Part shown: positions 35,541-47,665 of the stretch, one piece after another
How the letters are laid out: each line of letters opens with the position of its first letter
How positions within the stretch are numbered: the first letter of the stretch is position 1
NCBI RefSeq assembly: GCF_963924675.1
Contig: NC_089220.1
Location: 58,724,639-58,788,638, forward strand
Length of the DNA stretch: 64,000 bases
Origin: Phocoena phocoena
Taxonomy: Eukaryota > Chordata > Mammalia > Artiodactyla > Phocoenidae
Reading direction: 5' to 3'
Position numbers and translations under genes: made by a program
The notes under the pieces: generated by a model
Databases searched by the model: none
What the model saw: the letters and a program-made list of their open reading frames with translations, nothing else
Told to the model about the DNA's origin: nothing

Positions 35541-36004
35541 TGTATAATTTAATATTGACAACATAAAACATTTTAAACATAAAGCAGTATATCCTATGCC
35601 ATTAATCTCATGATTTCTTATAAAACTTTTTAACGGTACAGCATATATATCTATATAAAATATGCAGCCCTTTAAAGTTGGATATAAATATCATTTGTAT
35701 GAAGACCGTTCTCATAGCTGAGAAAATATTTATTATTTCTATTTCCAAATCCTTTAACCTGTCCAGCTTGACACTTTAGGTGATATTAACTGATAAGAAA
35801 GTCCAGAAACACAGAGATGGATTTTAATCTTTCCAAACGCTTTTTTTTTTCCTGAAAGGTATCCACATTTTGAAAAGAAATTATTTTTATCCATAAAATC
35901 AAACAAAATATTGTATCCTCTAAAATTAGACTCTTTGTGGTAAAGGTAACTATACATTAAGATCACCTTAATGCTCAGTGTGTTTCTTCTCCATAATCCC
36001 AAGC
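35541..36004. other. No gene seen
   Basis: AT-rich, unclassified sequence. The minus-strand frame at 35754-36002 has no recognisable domain. Confidence 0.5.
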
Positions 36005-36250
36005 ATTTAACTTTTGCTCAGGGGAACAACTCATGCTGTTCATCCTAGAATGTCCTTCCCTCCTTTGTCAGCTTGGCCAGCTGTTACTCATCCTTCAAAG
36101 CCTAGTTCAAATGTCAACATGATGCAGCTTGCCTCAAATCTTCGAGAATAAGCAATTGCTTCATCATCTGTGTTTTCAAAGATCATTATATTTATCCCTA
36201 AGAGTACTTTTGTTCTACTTTAGAAACATTTAGCACTTAAATAGTGGGTA
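36005..36250 (+). mobile_element. L2 LINE 3' fragment
   Basis: The text 'catcctagaatgtccttccc', 'ttactcatccttcaaagcct' and 'agttcaaatgtcaacatgat' follows the L2 sense 3' region (tggaatgtccttcc...actcatccttcaagacccagctcaaatgtcacc). The closeness of the match is unusual for L2. Confidence 0.7.
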
Positions 36251-37019
36251 ACTATTTATGTGATAGTGCAATGAATTTTATAGTATACCATCATTCCACA
36301 TTTCTTAACCATCATCCCATACAAAACCATAGCATAACAAAATATAAACCAAATGTATTTTTCTATTGATGTGTACCAAATTAAACAAATTCAGTGGCTT
36401 GAAAAAACACCCACTTGTTATCTCACAATATCTGTATGTCAGGCTTTCTTTTCAGGTGTCACCAAGCTTAAATCACATGGCTCTCAAAGGCAATTCACAG
36501 CAGGAATGTATTTCTTCAAGGTGAGCAGAATTGCATCTCAGACTTCTGTCCAATTTCTAGATCCACTTTTCCTGTTTTAGGAGCTCATGTGATTAGATCA
36601 GCCCCATTCAGGATATTACTTCTTTGAATAACTCAACTGATTAGAGACCTTAATTATATCTGCAAAATCCCTTTTACCATATAACGTAATCATGGGAGTA
36701 ATGGAGTAGAATGCCCCAGCAGAGAAGCATTTTCTCAGTGACACTGTTTACAATTGCCACTCAATGGTGATTAAACAGAGAATAAATTTTAGCTAGTTTC
36801 AGTATTATTTTTAAATTCTCCATAGACAATGTACTCCCTCATTGCCTACACTCTGGGTAGACGATTCTACTCCCCCCTTGGTACATTACTTGGTACTTTT
36901 GGTATCAAAAATTTACCTAATAAGATATTTGATATAGCTCAGGAGATTTTTTTTTTTTTTTTTTCTGGCAGAATATCACAAGTTTATCAACTGGTTTATT
37001 TTATTTTAGCTGCATATTA
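36251..37019. other. No gene seen; poly-T tract at 36946-36964
   Basis: Unclassified sequence with a run of about 19 T. The open frames at 36353-36580 and 36829-37053 have no recognisable domain. Confidence 0.5.
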
Positions 37020-37870
37020 TTGGGGAGGAAGAAATTGTCCTCTACTCTTCTAAGTTCTTCTGGCTGGTCTAAGAATTAAATTGACATGAGACAGAATAAC
37101 AGGACAATATCAAACAAAAGTTTAATGACATATATATGGTTGACCCTTGAACAATGCAGGGGTTAGGGGTGCCGACCTTCCACAAAATCGCAAATCTGCA
37201 TACAATTTATAGTTGGCCCTCTGTATATGCGGTTCCTTTATATGCAATTCCTCTGCATCCATGGTTGTACATCCATGGATTCAAACAACCACATATGGTG
37301 TAGTACTATAGTATTCTCTATTGAAAAAAATCTATGTATAAGTGGACACACACAATTCAAACCTGTGTTGTTCAAGGGTCAGCTGTACATGGGAGAGACT
37401 TAGGAAAATTGAGTAACTCACCAAAATGGTCAAAGCCCTCACCTTAAATATCATCTTCAGCTAAAGACAAAAGAGGATATTGGGGTAGTGGTTTGGGACC
37501 TCAGAGAGGGGGAAAGCAATTAACATAGAGATGGAAAAGCAAATGTTTGGTAAAGAACTGTTTGCTAGGCCATACAGAAACGGTGAGACACAGAGAGAAA
37601 TTTTAACAGACTTTTCTGGGCTCCTTCCTGTTTATCACACCTAGTTCATATTTTACTAATACTTATCTATGGTGATAGCTCCCTTCCTGGAACAGGTCCT
37701 CTATCTAAATTCTTTTAGACGGTTGGAGGAGAGTCAAATGTTCTTCCTGAGTCCTTTGGGCTTTAATTGTTTTCAGGTTGAAATAATCCACATGCCAAAG
37801 AGACATATTCTCGGATGGCAAATTTTACTCTCCTACAATATGAAAAAATAGAGAAAATGGAGCTTCAGAA
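37020..37870 (-). repeat. Possible antisense LTR-like repeat hosting a MITE
   Basis: Sequence on both sides of the MITE at 37137-37385 looks like one older dispersed repeat: 'ggctggtctaagaattaaat' before it and 'catgggagagacttaggaaa' after it. The TTTAAT near 37120 could be the complement of a polyadenylation signal. I cannot name the family; the call rests on resemblance and on the clean MITE insertion. Confidence 0.35.
37135..37387. mobile_element. Tigger-like DNA transposon MITE with TA target sites
   Basis: A 249-bp non-autonomous element (37137-37385) between TA dinucleotides. Its terminal inverted repeats are GGTTGACCCTTGAACAA at the left (37138) and TTGTTCAAGGGTCAGC at the right. The interior carries 'ttggccctctgtatatgcgg', typical of mammalian pogo/Tigger MITEs. 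There is no transposase frame. Tc1/mariner-superfamily elements duplicate TA, which fits. The exact subfamily is not assigned. Confidence 0.88.
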
Positions 37871-38080
37871 GGCACTGTTAAATTTTTTATCAGAATTTAA
37901 AGGAAGTATAAGAAACAAGAACTTGCTTGCTTAAAATATAAAACTGTTTCTCAAACCTAGTCTTTCTAGACAGCAGAAGTTTCTCAAAGTAAGTAATGGC
38001 ATCTGGGTAAAGATCAAATTCAGGGCTCTTTTTGTAAAATGTGGCCTCAGGATAAATTTAAGACTGAGAGAGCATCTGTA

Positions 38081-38341
38081 AGACCCTTTGTTGAGACTTC
38101 AGAAAGATTTAAGGCAGTTCCTTGTAGACCTTCTCAACTAGAAAAAATAGGACTTCTAAGAATAATAAGGGCATGCCTTCTAGACCCTCTCAGCTAGCTA
38201 AAATGTTTTCCAAAGATCTTAAGGGTATGCTTCCTAGATTTTTCTTGCCTAGGAAAAAAGATCTGCTATGAATCTGAGAGACTTGTCTTTTAGACCCTCT
38301 TAGTAGACAGGGACTCTTAAAAATCATGAGGGTGATGCAGG
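38081..38341. repeat. Degenerate tandem array, about five units of 45-56 bp
   Basis: Units beginning AGACC or AGATT start at 38081, 38126, 38182, 38236 and 38292. Shared internal features include CTCAACTAG/CTCAGCTAG after the start and AAGGGCATGC/AAGGGTATGC toward the end. A possible earlier unit begins near 37969. Divergence between units is high, so the array is old. It may be an internal tandem repeat of an LTR element, since MaLR sequence begins shortly downstream. Confidence 0.7.
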
Positions 38342-38439
38342 ATAGAGAAGAAACTATCTCCAAAAGAAATGTGGGTGTGAGTCCATCTAATGGAGCCAAC
38401 TTATAAAAGTACATAATACTATGATGTATAAAAACAAAA

Positions 38440-39500
38440 TATTAACATAATTGTACCAACTTTTACTGAAAGAGACAGTCAAAATGAAAAGATGTCTCAG
38501 GCCCTTCAAATTTCTATGAGCAGTAAGAAGACTGTGAAAGCTACTCAGCTAAGAGCCTGGGGCATGTCTTATGAAAAAGAAGGAATGACTCAGTTTGAAG
38601 CCAAGAGCCCAGAGCATAAAGCCAAAACCAGAGGTAAATAAATCCCAGGGAGCATAACTGGGCCTTAATCAGCCTATGTTACCTACATCCAACGTAGGGT
38701 GAATTATCACCTGAGCCCAGCTGGATTTCAGAATTGCTGTACAACAATAACTTCTATGTGCTTTCTATTTACTGTTTTAGATGGATATGCCTGTGGCATT
38801 AATCATGTCCCCCTATTCTGTGCTGGGTGTGTGGGAGGCAGATAAATTGTATCTGATTTACAGACCTTCAGATTAAGAAGCATCTTATTGGACCAGTCTC
38901 ATTCATACCTGGACCTGATGTAGATAATGAAATTCTAGACTTTAAACCTGATCCTGATAACCTGATAAGATAAAACTTTGGGAGTCTTGGGAAGGGCTGA
39001 GTATATTTTGCACTTGCGAAGGAAGAGCATCATTGGGATTCAAAGGGAGGCATATGAAAGTTAATCTCCAAGAAAGCCAGCCCCCCCAGTAAACCACACT
39101 TCCCAGTACATTCCCTACCCAATGTGATAGATAACTCCTACATTGGATTTTAGCTGATGCTATATATTCAATACATTGCAGCAGATATTACACTCCATGA
39201 CTTCCAAAACAACCTTGCAGCTTCTGCATAGACCTCTTAGAATATTTAAAAATGGGATGCTCCACTTAAGAATTCAGATGCCATGTTGTAAGAATATGAA
39301 GTACAAGCCACATAGAAAGGCCAAGTGTAAGTTTCTGTGTTCCCAGGTGACAGCACACATCATCTGAATGAACAGTCAGTCAAGGTCGAGCATGTAGCCC
39401 CAGTCAGGAGCTGACTGTTGCTACATGAAAGACTCAAAGCAAGAATCACTTATCTGAACTGTGAGAAGTAATAATAAATGTTGCTTAAGCCAGGAGACAA
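38440..39500 (+). mobile_element. MaLR internal end plus MLT1-type LTR
   Basis: From about 38440 the text resembles MaLR (ERVL-related) internal sequence: 'cctgagcccagctggatttc' (38712), 'catacctggacctgatgtag' (38905), 'aaactttgggagtcttggga' (38973). At about 39048 it passes into an LTR containing 'cagatgccatgttgtaagaa' (39275) and ending with 'ctgtgagaagtaataataaa' (39460), an LTR polyadenylation region. MaLR elements have no working genes, and no frame is intact here. The LTR 3' end is truncated or diverged. Confidence 0.65.
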
Positions 39501-40074
39501 AACTTTTTTTTCTTTAAGAGGCCTATAATAAATATTTTAGTCTTTGCAAGTTACATACAGTCTGTCACATATTCTTCTTTCCTTTTTTTAAAATAAACAA
39601 TTACTTAAATGTAAAGATGGTTCTTAACTCACAGGTCATACAAAAACAAGCCAGGGACCAGATGTGACCTATGGGTTATCATTTATGAACCCTGCTTTAA
39701 TCTAATATTACAGAGTGTTTTATTACACAGCAAGAAATAAATGGATATTAAATGGTATGCTAAATTAGCCCATATGTTTTTCTATAGAGTCAGCTTCAGG
39801 GAGATAGGTATGATGTCTTAAATATCTATACAATCCCATTGTTCAAAACAGGGTATACTATGAATATTTGTTACCTATAATTCCTTTTAATTATTAAGCA
39901 TGACTCAGTTGTAGTTCAAAATCCTCTTAAATATTTTCAAAGGTATTCTCTAAAATATTTCATATTCATAAAATAAATCTTCATGTAGTACATGTATAAT
40001 GTTTTGAAAATAAATTGACAAAAATATCCTCCTAGTGGTAACTATTAATTTTAGGTTGATTTAGAATGTACAGT
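39501..40074. other. No gene seen
   Basis: AT-rich sequence without recognised repeats. Confidence 0.5.
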
Positions 40075-40450
40075 AGAGCAATTAAAAGGAACAGACTATC
40101 AATTATGCTACCATATGGATAAACCTCAAAAATACCATACTAAATGAAAGAATTCAAATGTAGATGATTACATATTTTATGTTTTTATCTTTATGGAATT
40201 TCCAGAAAAGTCAAATCTAGAGATAGAAACTAGATTAAGGGTTACCCAAGACTGGGGACGAGAGTAGAGTTAACTGCAGACTGGCATGAGAGAATTTAGA
40301 GGATAATGAAAGTGTTCTAAAATTAGAATGTAATGATGATTGCACAACTCTATAAAGTTAGTAAAAATCGGTAAATTGGTCAATTAAAATGCATGAATTT
40401 TATGGTATGTAAATCAAGTTATGCCTCAATAAATGTGTCAAAATATACAA
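40075..40450 (+). mobile_element. Old L1 3' end fragment
   Basis: The sequence follows the typical old-L1 3' end: 'ccatatggataaacctcaaa' (40111), a block near 'gggttacccaagactgggga' (40239), 'gatgattgcacaactctata' (40335) and 'aagttatgcctcaataaatg' (40417). Sense orientation, diverged. Confidence 0.65.
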
Positions 40451-41825
40451 AAGATCCATATTTTAATTTCAGCAATACAGTTAAAAAGGCCAAATTCCTT
40501 TGTGTCAACTTGAGAATAAAAAAAGGTTTTAAGAAAGATATTTTTAGTACAAAGACATGTTCTGTGAAACTCTGCCAAAATAGATTTAATATTCTTCACT
40601 GCAACCATTTTTTCAGTTAACAAATTACTTCCTTTAAATTGATATGACGTTCACGCTAACAAATATCACCACTATATCATCATTACTAGAGGAAAAGCAT
40701 ATTGCAGAAATTGTTCTTTCTAGTTACCTCTCCCTGAATAATACTGAGATTTCAGAGAAGTAACAGAAACTTTTGATGAGGCTTGAGAATCCTAGTGAAA
40801 ACTACAATTTCTAGTTATTTCTTTCCAGGCATTATTCCAAATCATTCTTTAAAATAATAGCAGGGATTCCATTCTAATGGAAGTTAAAAAAAAAACCTGT
40901 CATTTTCTCTGAAGCCTTGAGTAAGATTAACAGGCCCTGAAAGCTGCAAATCATTTCTTTGTAATTACAAATTCTAAATATATAGAATATTTTTCAAACA
41001 GTCAAGCAGAGTAGAAAAGGAAAAGATAAAGTAAAATCAATAAATTCATTAAAAAAATTTTTAGTAGTTCCTTCAGGTCAGAAATATGTGCATAAAAATA
41101 GCTAGGTTATAATCTATAATCTCATTTGCAATTCCTAAAACATTTTTTATATCATTGGGTCCTGTACCACTACAGAAAAGTATAGAATATACATACACAA
41201 AATGTTCCATCAATTTGCAAGGTTCCAATTTGCAAGTAGCCCCAAAGGCATCAATTTGCAAGCAGCCCCAAAATGCATCCATGGACCACGTCCAGACTAA
41301 GACTCCATGGACTGTGTCCAGAATAAAAACCACTGACAAAATGTGAGTTGATGCTTGATTATTTTAAAAAGGTCAACACTATGCATCAAGAGAGGTGCAT
41401 AGCACTAAGTAAGGCATAAATATTGAAACCAAAGACTTTTTCCTTTAAACATATTCAGGCAGGAAAAAAATAGCCTTTGACTTTTTAAAATTGCTTAACC
41501 TCAGTAAGAACATATATAGAATTATGATGTCAGTCCTTGAAAGAGTCTCTGATAATAATCTGATATAAGTGTTTTCACTTGAGTTGTTCAGAATTTTCAT
41601 TATTTTTCAAAATTAATAATCCTTTACCCCTGATACCATGATCTTTTTGGATATACAGCCTAGATCCTAGAAAGCAAAAAACACGCCATTAATTAAATAA
41701 GAAGAAAAACTAAGAACTGAATAGACTGTGAATTATCAATCATAGAAAATTTTAAACAGAGAATTATGACATAAGAAGGATTAAAGAAAAATGAAAGTTA
41801 ATAGTAGAATTCAAATGGCTTTTGG
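40451..41825. other. No gene seen; contains a duplicated patch
   Basis: Unclassified AT-rich DNA apart from the tandem duplications at 41211-41330. Overlapping open frames at 41073-41346 arise from that repeat patch. Confidence 0.5.
41211..41330. repeat. Two adjacent short tandem duplications
   Basis: First pair: CAATTTGCAAG-type units at 41226-41251 and 41252-41278 (about 26-27 bp, few differences), preceded by a partial unit at 41211. Second pair, directly after: CCATGGAC-type units at 41279-41304 and 41305-41330 (26 bp, several differences). Both unit lengths are close to 26. Confidence 0.9.
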
Positions 41826-44800
41826 AGGACTTTTGCTTCCAACAAACTTGGAGGGACAGAAATTGGATTTACATTCCTACCTTAGACAGCTAGAAAACTG
41901 GACAAATATATAAAACAATGATTTTCAAACATTAGACAATAAGCAATTAAGGAGTGTTCTCCCTGTGAGAAGGAAAATCAATAAGATAAGACCTAAAATT
42001 ATACCAGTTTATTGCCCAGAGTTACTTTCCAGTCCTCAACAAAGGGAGGAAGAAACTAACATAGAGCCTGAGGTCTCATTGAGTGGAGGGGACAAAGATC
42101 TGATTTTGAGAGGTCAAACTACTTAGAATATGTGGTGCAGAGCACCAAAGAATAGGGAACTAGCTTCATAGAGTTCTGGAAATCTTCAGTCCACTCAAAT
42201 CTTTGGCTGAGTACAAATCTGCACATTCATAAGTGGAAACTACATAATCTGAGAAACAACCAAAATGAGGAGACAAAATTCTCAGAGCTCACATAAAGCT
42301 GGGAGTAGTTTGCTTTCTTATAAGCCAGAATAGTGGGGCTTAAGACATAAGACATGGGGCATCAAGTTAAGTTCACAGAAGGCTATTTCTTTGTAGTGGA
42401 GTTTAATGACACCACAAGCCAAGAGTAAAGTCTTCAAAGCAGACCACAACTGACCCAAGTAACTGCATGCCAGAACAATATCCAACATTACTTAAACATA
42501 ACAAAATCCCTAACACACAATACAAAAATTCCAACACCTTGGATCTGAGCAAATATTTTGAAACATGCAAGGAAGCAGAAAATATAATCCATAACCAGGA
42601 GATAAGTCAAGAAATAGAAACAGAGACACAAACGACTGAGGTAATGGTATTAGCAGGTAAGGATATTAAAACAACTATTACAAATATTCTTCACATGTTT
42701 AAGAATGTAGTATAGAAATGACCATGATGAAGAGAAAAATGGAAGATATTTAAAGAGACCCAAATATAATCTAGGGATTTAAAAAATCAATACCTGAGAT
42801 GAAAATACACTGGATGGGTTTAACCACAGATTGAAAGCTGTGGAAGAAAAAAATCAGTGAAGCAACAGAAATAGAAACTATACAAAATAAAATATGGACA
42901 GTAAAAACACCAAAACAAGAAAAAACAGAGGCTAAGTAGACAATATCAAGCAGTCAACAAACTTACAATTTTAGTCCTGGAGAAATGGAAGGCAGATAAA
43001 AAATGAAGAAATAAAGGCCCCAAACTCCAAAAGTGTGAAAACTATAAGCCCATAGATCCCAAAGCAGGATAAACACAAAATAAAATATAATAAGGCTCAC
43101 CATAATCAGAATGCTAAAAAACAGAGATAAAGAAAAAATTCCTCAGAGTAGACAGGGAAAATATATTACATAGAACGGAACAAAGATAAGAATGATTACA
43201 GGATTTTCAGGAAACTCACACTAAAAGGCAATGAATGCTACCTTTAATGTGCTAAATTTTCTTAATAAACCTGTTTGCTCAGAATTTTATATTCAGAGAA
43301 AAAAATCTTACAAAAATGAACATGAAAAATAATTTCAGGAAAAAAAATTTAAGCTGAAACTATTTGTTTCCAGAAGACCTGCACTGCAATACATGTTTAA
43401 AAAAGCTTTTAAGGCAGAAGAAAATGGATATTAGATGAAAATTTGGATTTATCCAAGGAAATAGAAAGCACAGGATACTGTAAATATTATATGCTAGTAG
43501 ATGTAAATGTTTTCTCACATTAAAATTATTTAAAAGATAACTGACATCTTGAAGCAAAAATAATAACAGTGAATTGTGTAGTTTGTAACATGTAAAAGAA
43601 AAATGTATGACAGCAAAAGCACAAGTATGAGGAGAGGTATAGGATATTACTGTAAGGTTCCTGTAACACACAAAGTTGTATTATATTATCTCAAGGTAGA
43701 CTGCAATAAGTTAAAAAATGATAGTGTAAACTTTTAGAAAAACAAACTCCAAAAACAAAGTTATTAAATAATAGATATAAAATGTAACATGAAATAATAT
43801 TAAACTAATCAAAAGGAAGGCAGGAAACCCAATCACATCAATAATTACATTAAATGTAAATGATCCAAACACTCCCAAAAATGGCAGCAATTGTCAGACC
43901 TGATAAAAAGCAGAACCCAGATACATGCATTATATAAATAACTCACTTTAAAGTCAAAGAAAGAAAAAAATAAATGGATGGAAAAAGATGTACCAGACTA
44001 AGTAAAAGGAAGTTGAAATGACTATTTTACTATCTAGTAAAATAGATTTCAGCAAAGAATATTAACAGGGATAATGAAGGAAATTAGTTAATGATAACAG
44101 AGTAAATTCATTAAGAAGACATGGCAATATTAAATGTGTATGCAGCCAATATCCGAGCTTCAAAATACATGAAGCAAAAATGGACAGACTTTAATGAAGA
44201 AAAACATAAAATTATAGTTGAAGATTTCAACACTGCTCTCTCCATAACTGATAGAAGTAGACAAAAAAATAGTGAGGATGTGGAATAAATAAACAACACT
44301 ATATTAACAAACTTATCCTGACGTTTACAGAACACACCAGTAAAGCACACTTACCAAGCAAAGCATAGTAAACTTTCAAGTACACATGAACATTCACAAA
44401 TATTGACCATATTTTGAGCCATAACATAAAACTACATAATTTGAAAGAACTGAAGTCATAAAAAGTATAAAAATAAACATAAGTATAAAAACACAAAATT
44501 TTTGGAATGAAGCCAAAGCAGTCTTCAGAGTGAAATTTGTAACATTCAATGCTTATATCACAAAATGAATAAGGCTCACAAATCAAAGATCTACATGTCC
44601 ACCTTAAGAAATTAGTAAGTGAAAAGCAAACTAAACCCACTAGGAAGAAGAAATTAATAAAGGTAGACATAGAAATCAATAAATTAAAAAGATGAAACAT
44701 CAATATAAATCCTACTGACATAAAGGGGACAACAAGAGAATGTTATATACAACCTAATTCAGTAATTCAACAACTTAGATGAATGGAAAAACAACCCAAA

Positions 44801-44835
44801 ACATGAAAATTACCAAAGAAAGTGTATCCACTGTC
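41826..44835 (+). mobile_element. Old L1 5' half: 5'UTR, ORF1 region, endonuclease region
   Basis: About 3 kb of diverged L1M-like sequence in sense order. The 5'UTR-like start is at about 41826. ORF1-region text includes 'ataaccaggagataagtcaa' (42591) and 'gctcaccataatcagaatgc' (43096). The inter-ORF region includes 'aagcaaaaataataacagtg' (43552) and 'tcaataattacattaaatgt' (43840). Endonuclease-region text includes 'aaatgtgtatgcagccaata' (44133) and 'aattatagttgaagatttca' (44210). Pre-RT text fades near 44835. All frames are broken; the frame at 42467-42715 is a small piece of the old coding or leader region. Confidence 0.8.
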
Positions 44836-45325
44836 CTATTCCTTATGAAATACAAAGTAAACATAGATGTGGAATACTGTGTCCAGAAACTCCCTATCTG
44901 AAGGTATGCATTTGGGTTGAAATATCAAAGCTGTTTCTCTATGTCAAAGTGACTTAGAGGCTCCTGGCAAGAATGATATGTTTCCTTCATATTGATGTCA
45001 TTTCAAACAGCAAAGTTTCTAACAGCTTAGGATTTTGGAGAACGACAGTTCTCAGTAAGAGTAATAGTCATTCAAAAAAGGAGTAGTTATGATACTTAAT
45101 AGCTCTAGCATGTTCTTGGGAGAAATTGTCTCATACTAACTTTGCAGCCGGCTTTATCTATGTGTATTACTCCAGCTTGTCAATAGGAAAGTTGATTTTT
45201 AGTTTCTCAGTTCCCCCCTTTGAGCCAGCAGTATATAAATTCCACTATTCAGTCTATTATCCTGGCAGAGATAAAATAATTAAAGTCCAGCATTCATGAG
45301 AAAACTTTAAAGCCATAAGTCAATG
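44836..45325. other. No gene seen
   Basis: Unclassified sequence. It could belong to the same retroviral relic as the next feature, but no motif is visible. Confidence 0.4.
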
Positions 45326-45825
45326 ATTTTTCTAATGTTATGTCCTGCACTCCAATTGCCTAATCCTCTCAAGACTAAAGATGGGACAGAAACTGGAGCC
45401 CAACCTAAAGCTTCCTTTAAACATCTTCAAATGGATTTGACCTTAGTAATAGAACATAAATATGTTTGAACATTGTATGTCAATTTTCAGGATGGATTAA
45501 AGCTTGGGGGAAAAAAAGTTGCTTCACTTTGTGTTTCACATCTGAGTTATCCCTAACTGTCTACCTAGTGATGAAGAAGATTACTCCATAAAATTGTTAC
45601 TAAGGAGATTTGTAAAATACTACTCATTATTCAAAATGTCTATTGCCCATATTATTCTCAGTCTTCAGGTAAAATAAAAAGGACAAATAGAACTTTCAAG
45701 CTCAAGTCACCTGAACTTATACATGGAAGGTCCTGGAGCTCTGTTAATTCCCCCACTGTTCAAACTGTACTCTTACTCCCAGGATAATGTTTTGCACTCT
45801 ATCCTCACCAAAACTGAGCACTGCC
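45326..45825 (+). pseudogene. Endogenous retrovirus pol relic (integrase region)
   Basis: Broken remains of a retroviral integrase, the enzyme domain that joins proviral DNA to the host genome. Two short blocks are recognisable in translation: a start-of-core block near 45401-45450 containing HLQMD, and a later core block at 45641-45700 containing a PYYSQSSG stretch followed by a basic residue cluster. Between them a stop and at least one frameshift disrupt the frame, and an expected acidic residue region is not readable. The pattern fits an ERV1/gammaretrovirus-like pol. No flanking LTR, gag or env was recognised. Ancient and non-functional. Confidence 0.6.
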
Positions 45826-47175
45826 ATTTTTTTTTAAATCTCTGCCAATAGATCAAAAATGTACTTACTTTCCATATTTCTAACCAGTGAGGCCGAATTT
45901 TCATTTTCATTTTATCTTTTGTGAATAGCCTATTTGTGATTTTTCCAATTTTACTATTGGTGAGTTGATTTCTATAATTTTAACATATTATAGATATTAA
46001 AACTTTCTTCAAAGGCATTTTAACAAATTTTACTATTTTTACCAACATATAATAAAATCTCAAAATACAAATAGTTTAAAATGGATACAACAATAACACT
46101 TCAGGTATTAAAATGAATTAAGTTTTAAGCACTGGGATGTTTCTGCCTGATTATTTCCAACCAGAGTTACCGTAAAAATCAATAATGATAAGCAATTACA
46201 AAAAACATAGTGCTGGATTTTATTTTACCTCTCAAATATGTTGAAACAGAACAGTTATTACTAGAGGCATGAAAAGGAAAAGTAACCCCACCTATGTCTT
46301 GCTGACTGACCATTTCTAACTAAACATTCACAGCATTGAACACAACAAATAAAAATTCCCTAAAATTTTCTTCTTCGCTTTACCTCAAATTCCTAGAAAT
46401 CTGAATCTACCCTTTATTCTTTTCCTCCAGGCTCAGGAGAAATTGGATGTCCTGCCTCAGACCGCTCCCCCATCCCCATCTCTACCCCAAAATAGCCTCT
46501 ATCCAGACATTTTTTCTTCCTTGTCTTCTCCTGGATTTGTTCATATTTCCCTCCTGGTGTTCAATCACTCCCTTTTCACTGGGTTCTTAGGCCTTACCTC
46601 CTAATTCTCATATTCACCCGTTATCCCCCAAATTACTGAACCTGCTCAAAATCCTGTCCATTCCCTTTCATTTTCCTCAACACAAAACTTACTGACAGTG
46701 CACACTGCATTTATAACTTCTGCTTCTTCTATTTCTCTTCTCTCTTCCACTCATGAAGTTGAGTTCTGATCATACCTCTCTAAAAGTATTACCTCACCTC
46801 TACAGCATCACATACCTTCAGCAACCACACATCATATTTCCCTTTTCTCTACGCTTTTCTGAGTCATGGTTATCTTTCTTTAAATCTGGTTGCTTTTGCA
46901 CAGACCTTTGTCCTGGCTCCTCCTACTCTGCTCATCATTTTCTTTTTTCTTCCCCCTTTCTTATATTGAGGTACAGTTGATGTACATGCTCATCCTCTTC
47001 CTAATCTTAACAATCAGATCTCTCTTTTCTTTCACCACTTAACTCCTTGCAAAATCACCAATCAGATGCAAGTTCTGTATGACTGCTTCCCTCATTTTAT
47101 ATTTTTACCACTATCTTCTTTTCTGAGCTCTTAGTTTCTGGTTACATAATACTCTCAAATCTACTCAATACATTA
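45826..47175. other. No gene seen; pyrimidine-rich stretch
   Basis: From about 46370 to 47000 the plus strand is C/T-rich. The plus-strand frame at 46753-46980 reflects this and has no recognisable domain. Confidence 0.45.
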
Positions 47176-47665
47176 TTGTCAGAGCTATGTTCCTTATGCA
47201 TATAGCATGAAGTTCAGACTCTCTTCCTGGTATTCAAAGTTATTTTTAGTGGAGGTATCTACATGCTTCATTAATATTCCCTAACTCTCATCCCTTCTTC
47301 TCTATACAGTTATTCCCACAATAGATGTAGTGATCTTCAAGGTTTTGGTTTTGTTCACAGTCTGTTGCTTTAAAGTTTTCCATAACATCCACCTCTCATC
47401 CTCTTATCTGTCAGTCAGTTCTTCAAAACTCAACCATAAATTTCTTTCTCTAAGATGTCTATCTAGTTTTCCCTAGTCAATTATAAAATGCTCCTTTCAA
47501 AATACTCTGTTAGTACTCTTTTTTATATCTGTGGAAACACCTGGTATTTCATTGTACTTGAATTCTGTCTTAAAAGGTTTATTTCCTCTTTGATTTTAGC
47601 TCCCTGAAAGGCCAGTTCATGATGAACTGTTTATTTTTCCAAATTCCTGGATATGTTCTTTTGCA
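47176..47665 (+). mobile_element. Possible L2/L3-type LINE relic
   Basis: Phrases such as 'gcatgaagttcagactctct', 'tgtctatctagttttcccta' and 'agctccctgaaaggccagtt' occur in the order expected for an L2-like sense 3' half. Strongly diverged; uncertain. Confidence 0.38.

Noticed and set aside
41826..44835. Possible HAL1 (half-L1) element
   Set aside because: Endonuclease-region text follows the ORF1 region, so an ordinary old L1 truncated in ORF2 explains it better.
46370..47000. C/T-rich block as a purine-pyrimidine mirror repeat or triplex element
   Set aside because: The tract is interrupted too often and shows no mirror symmetry.
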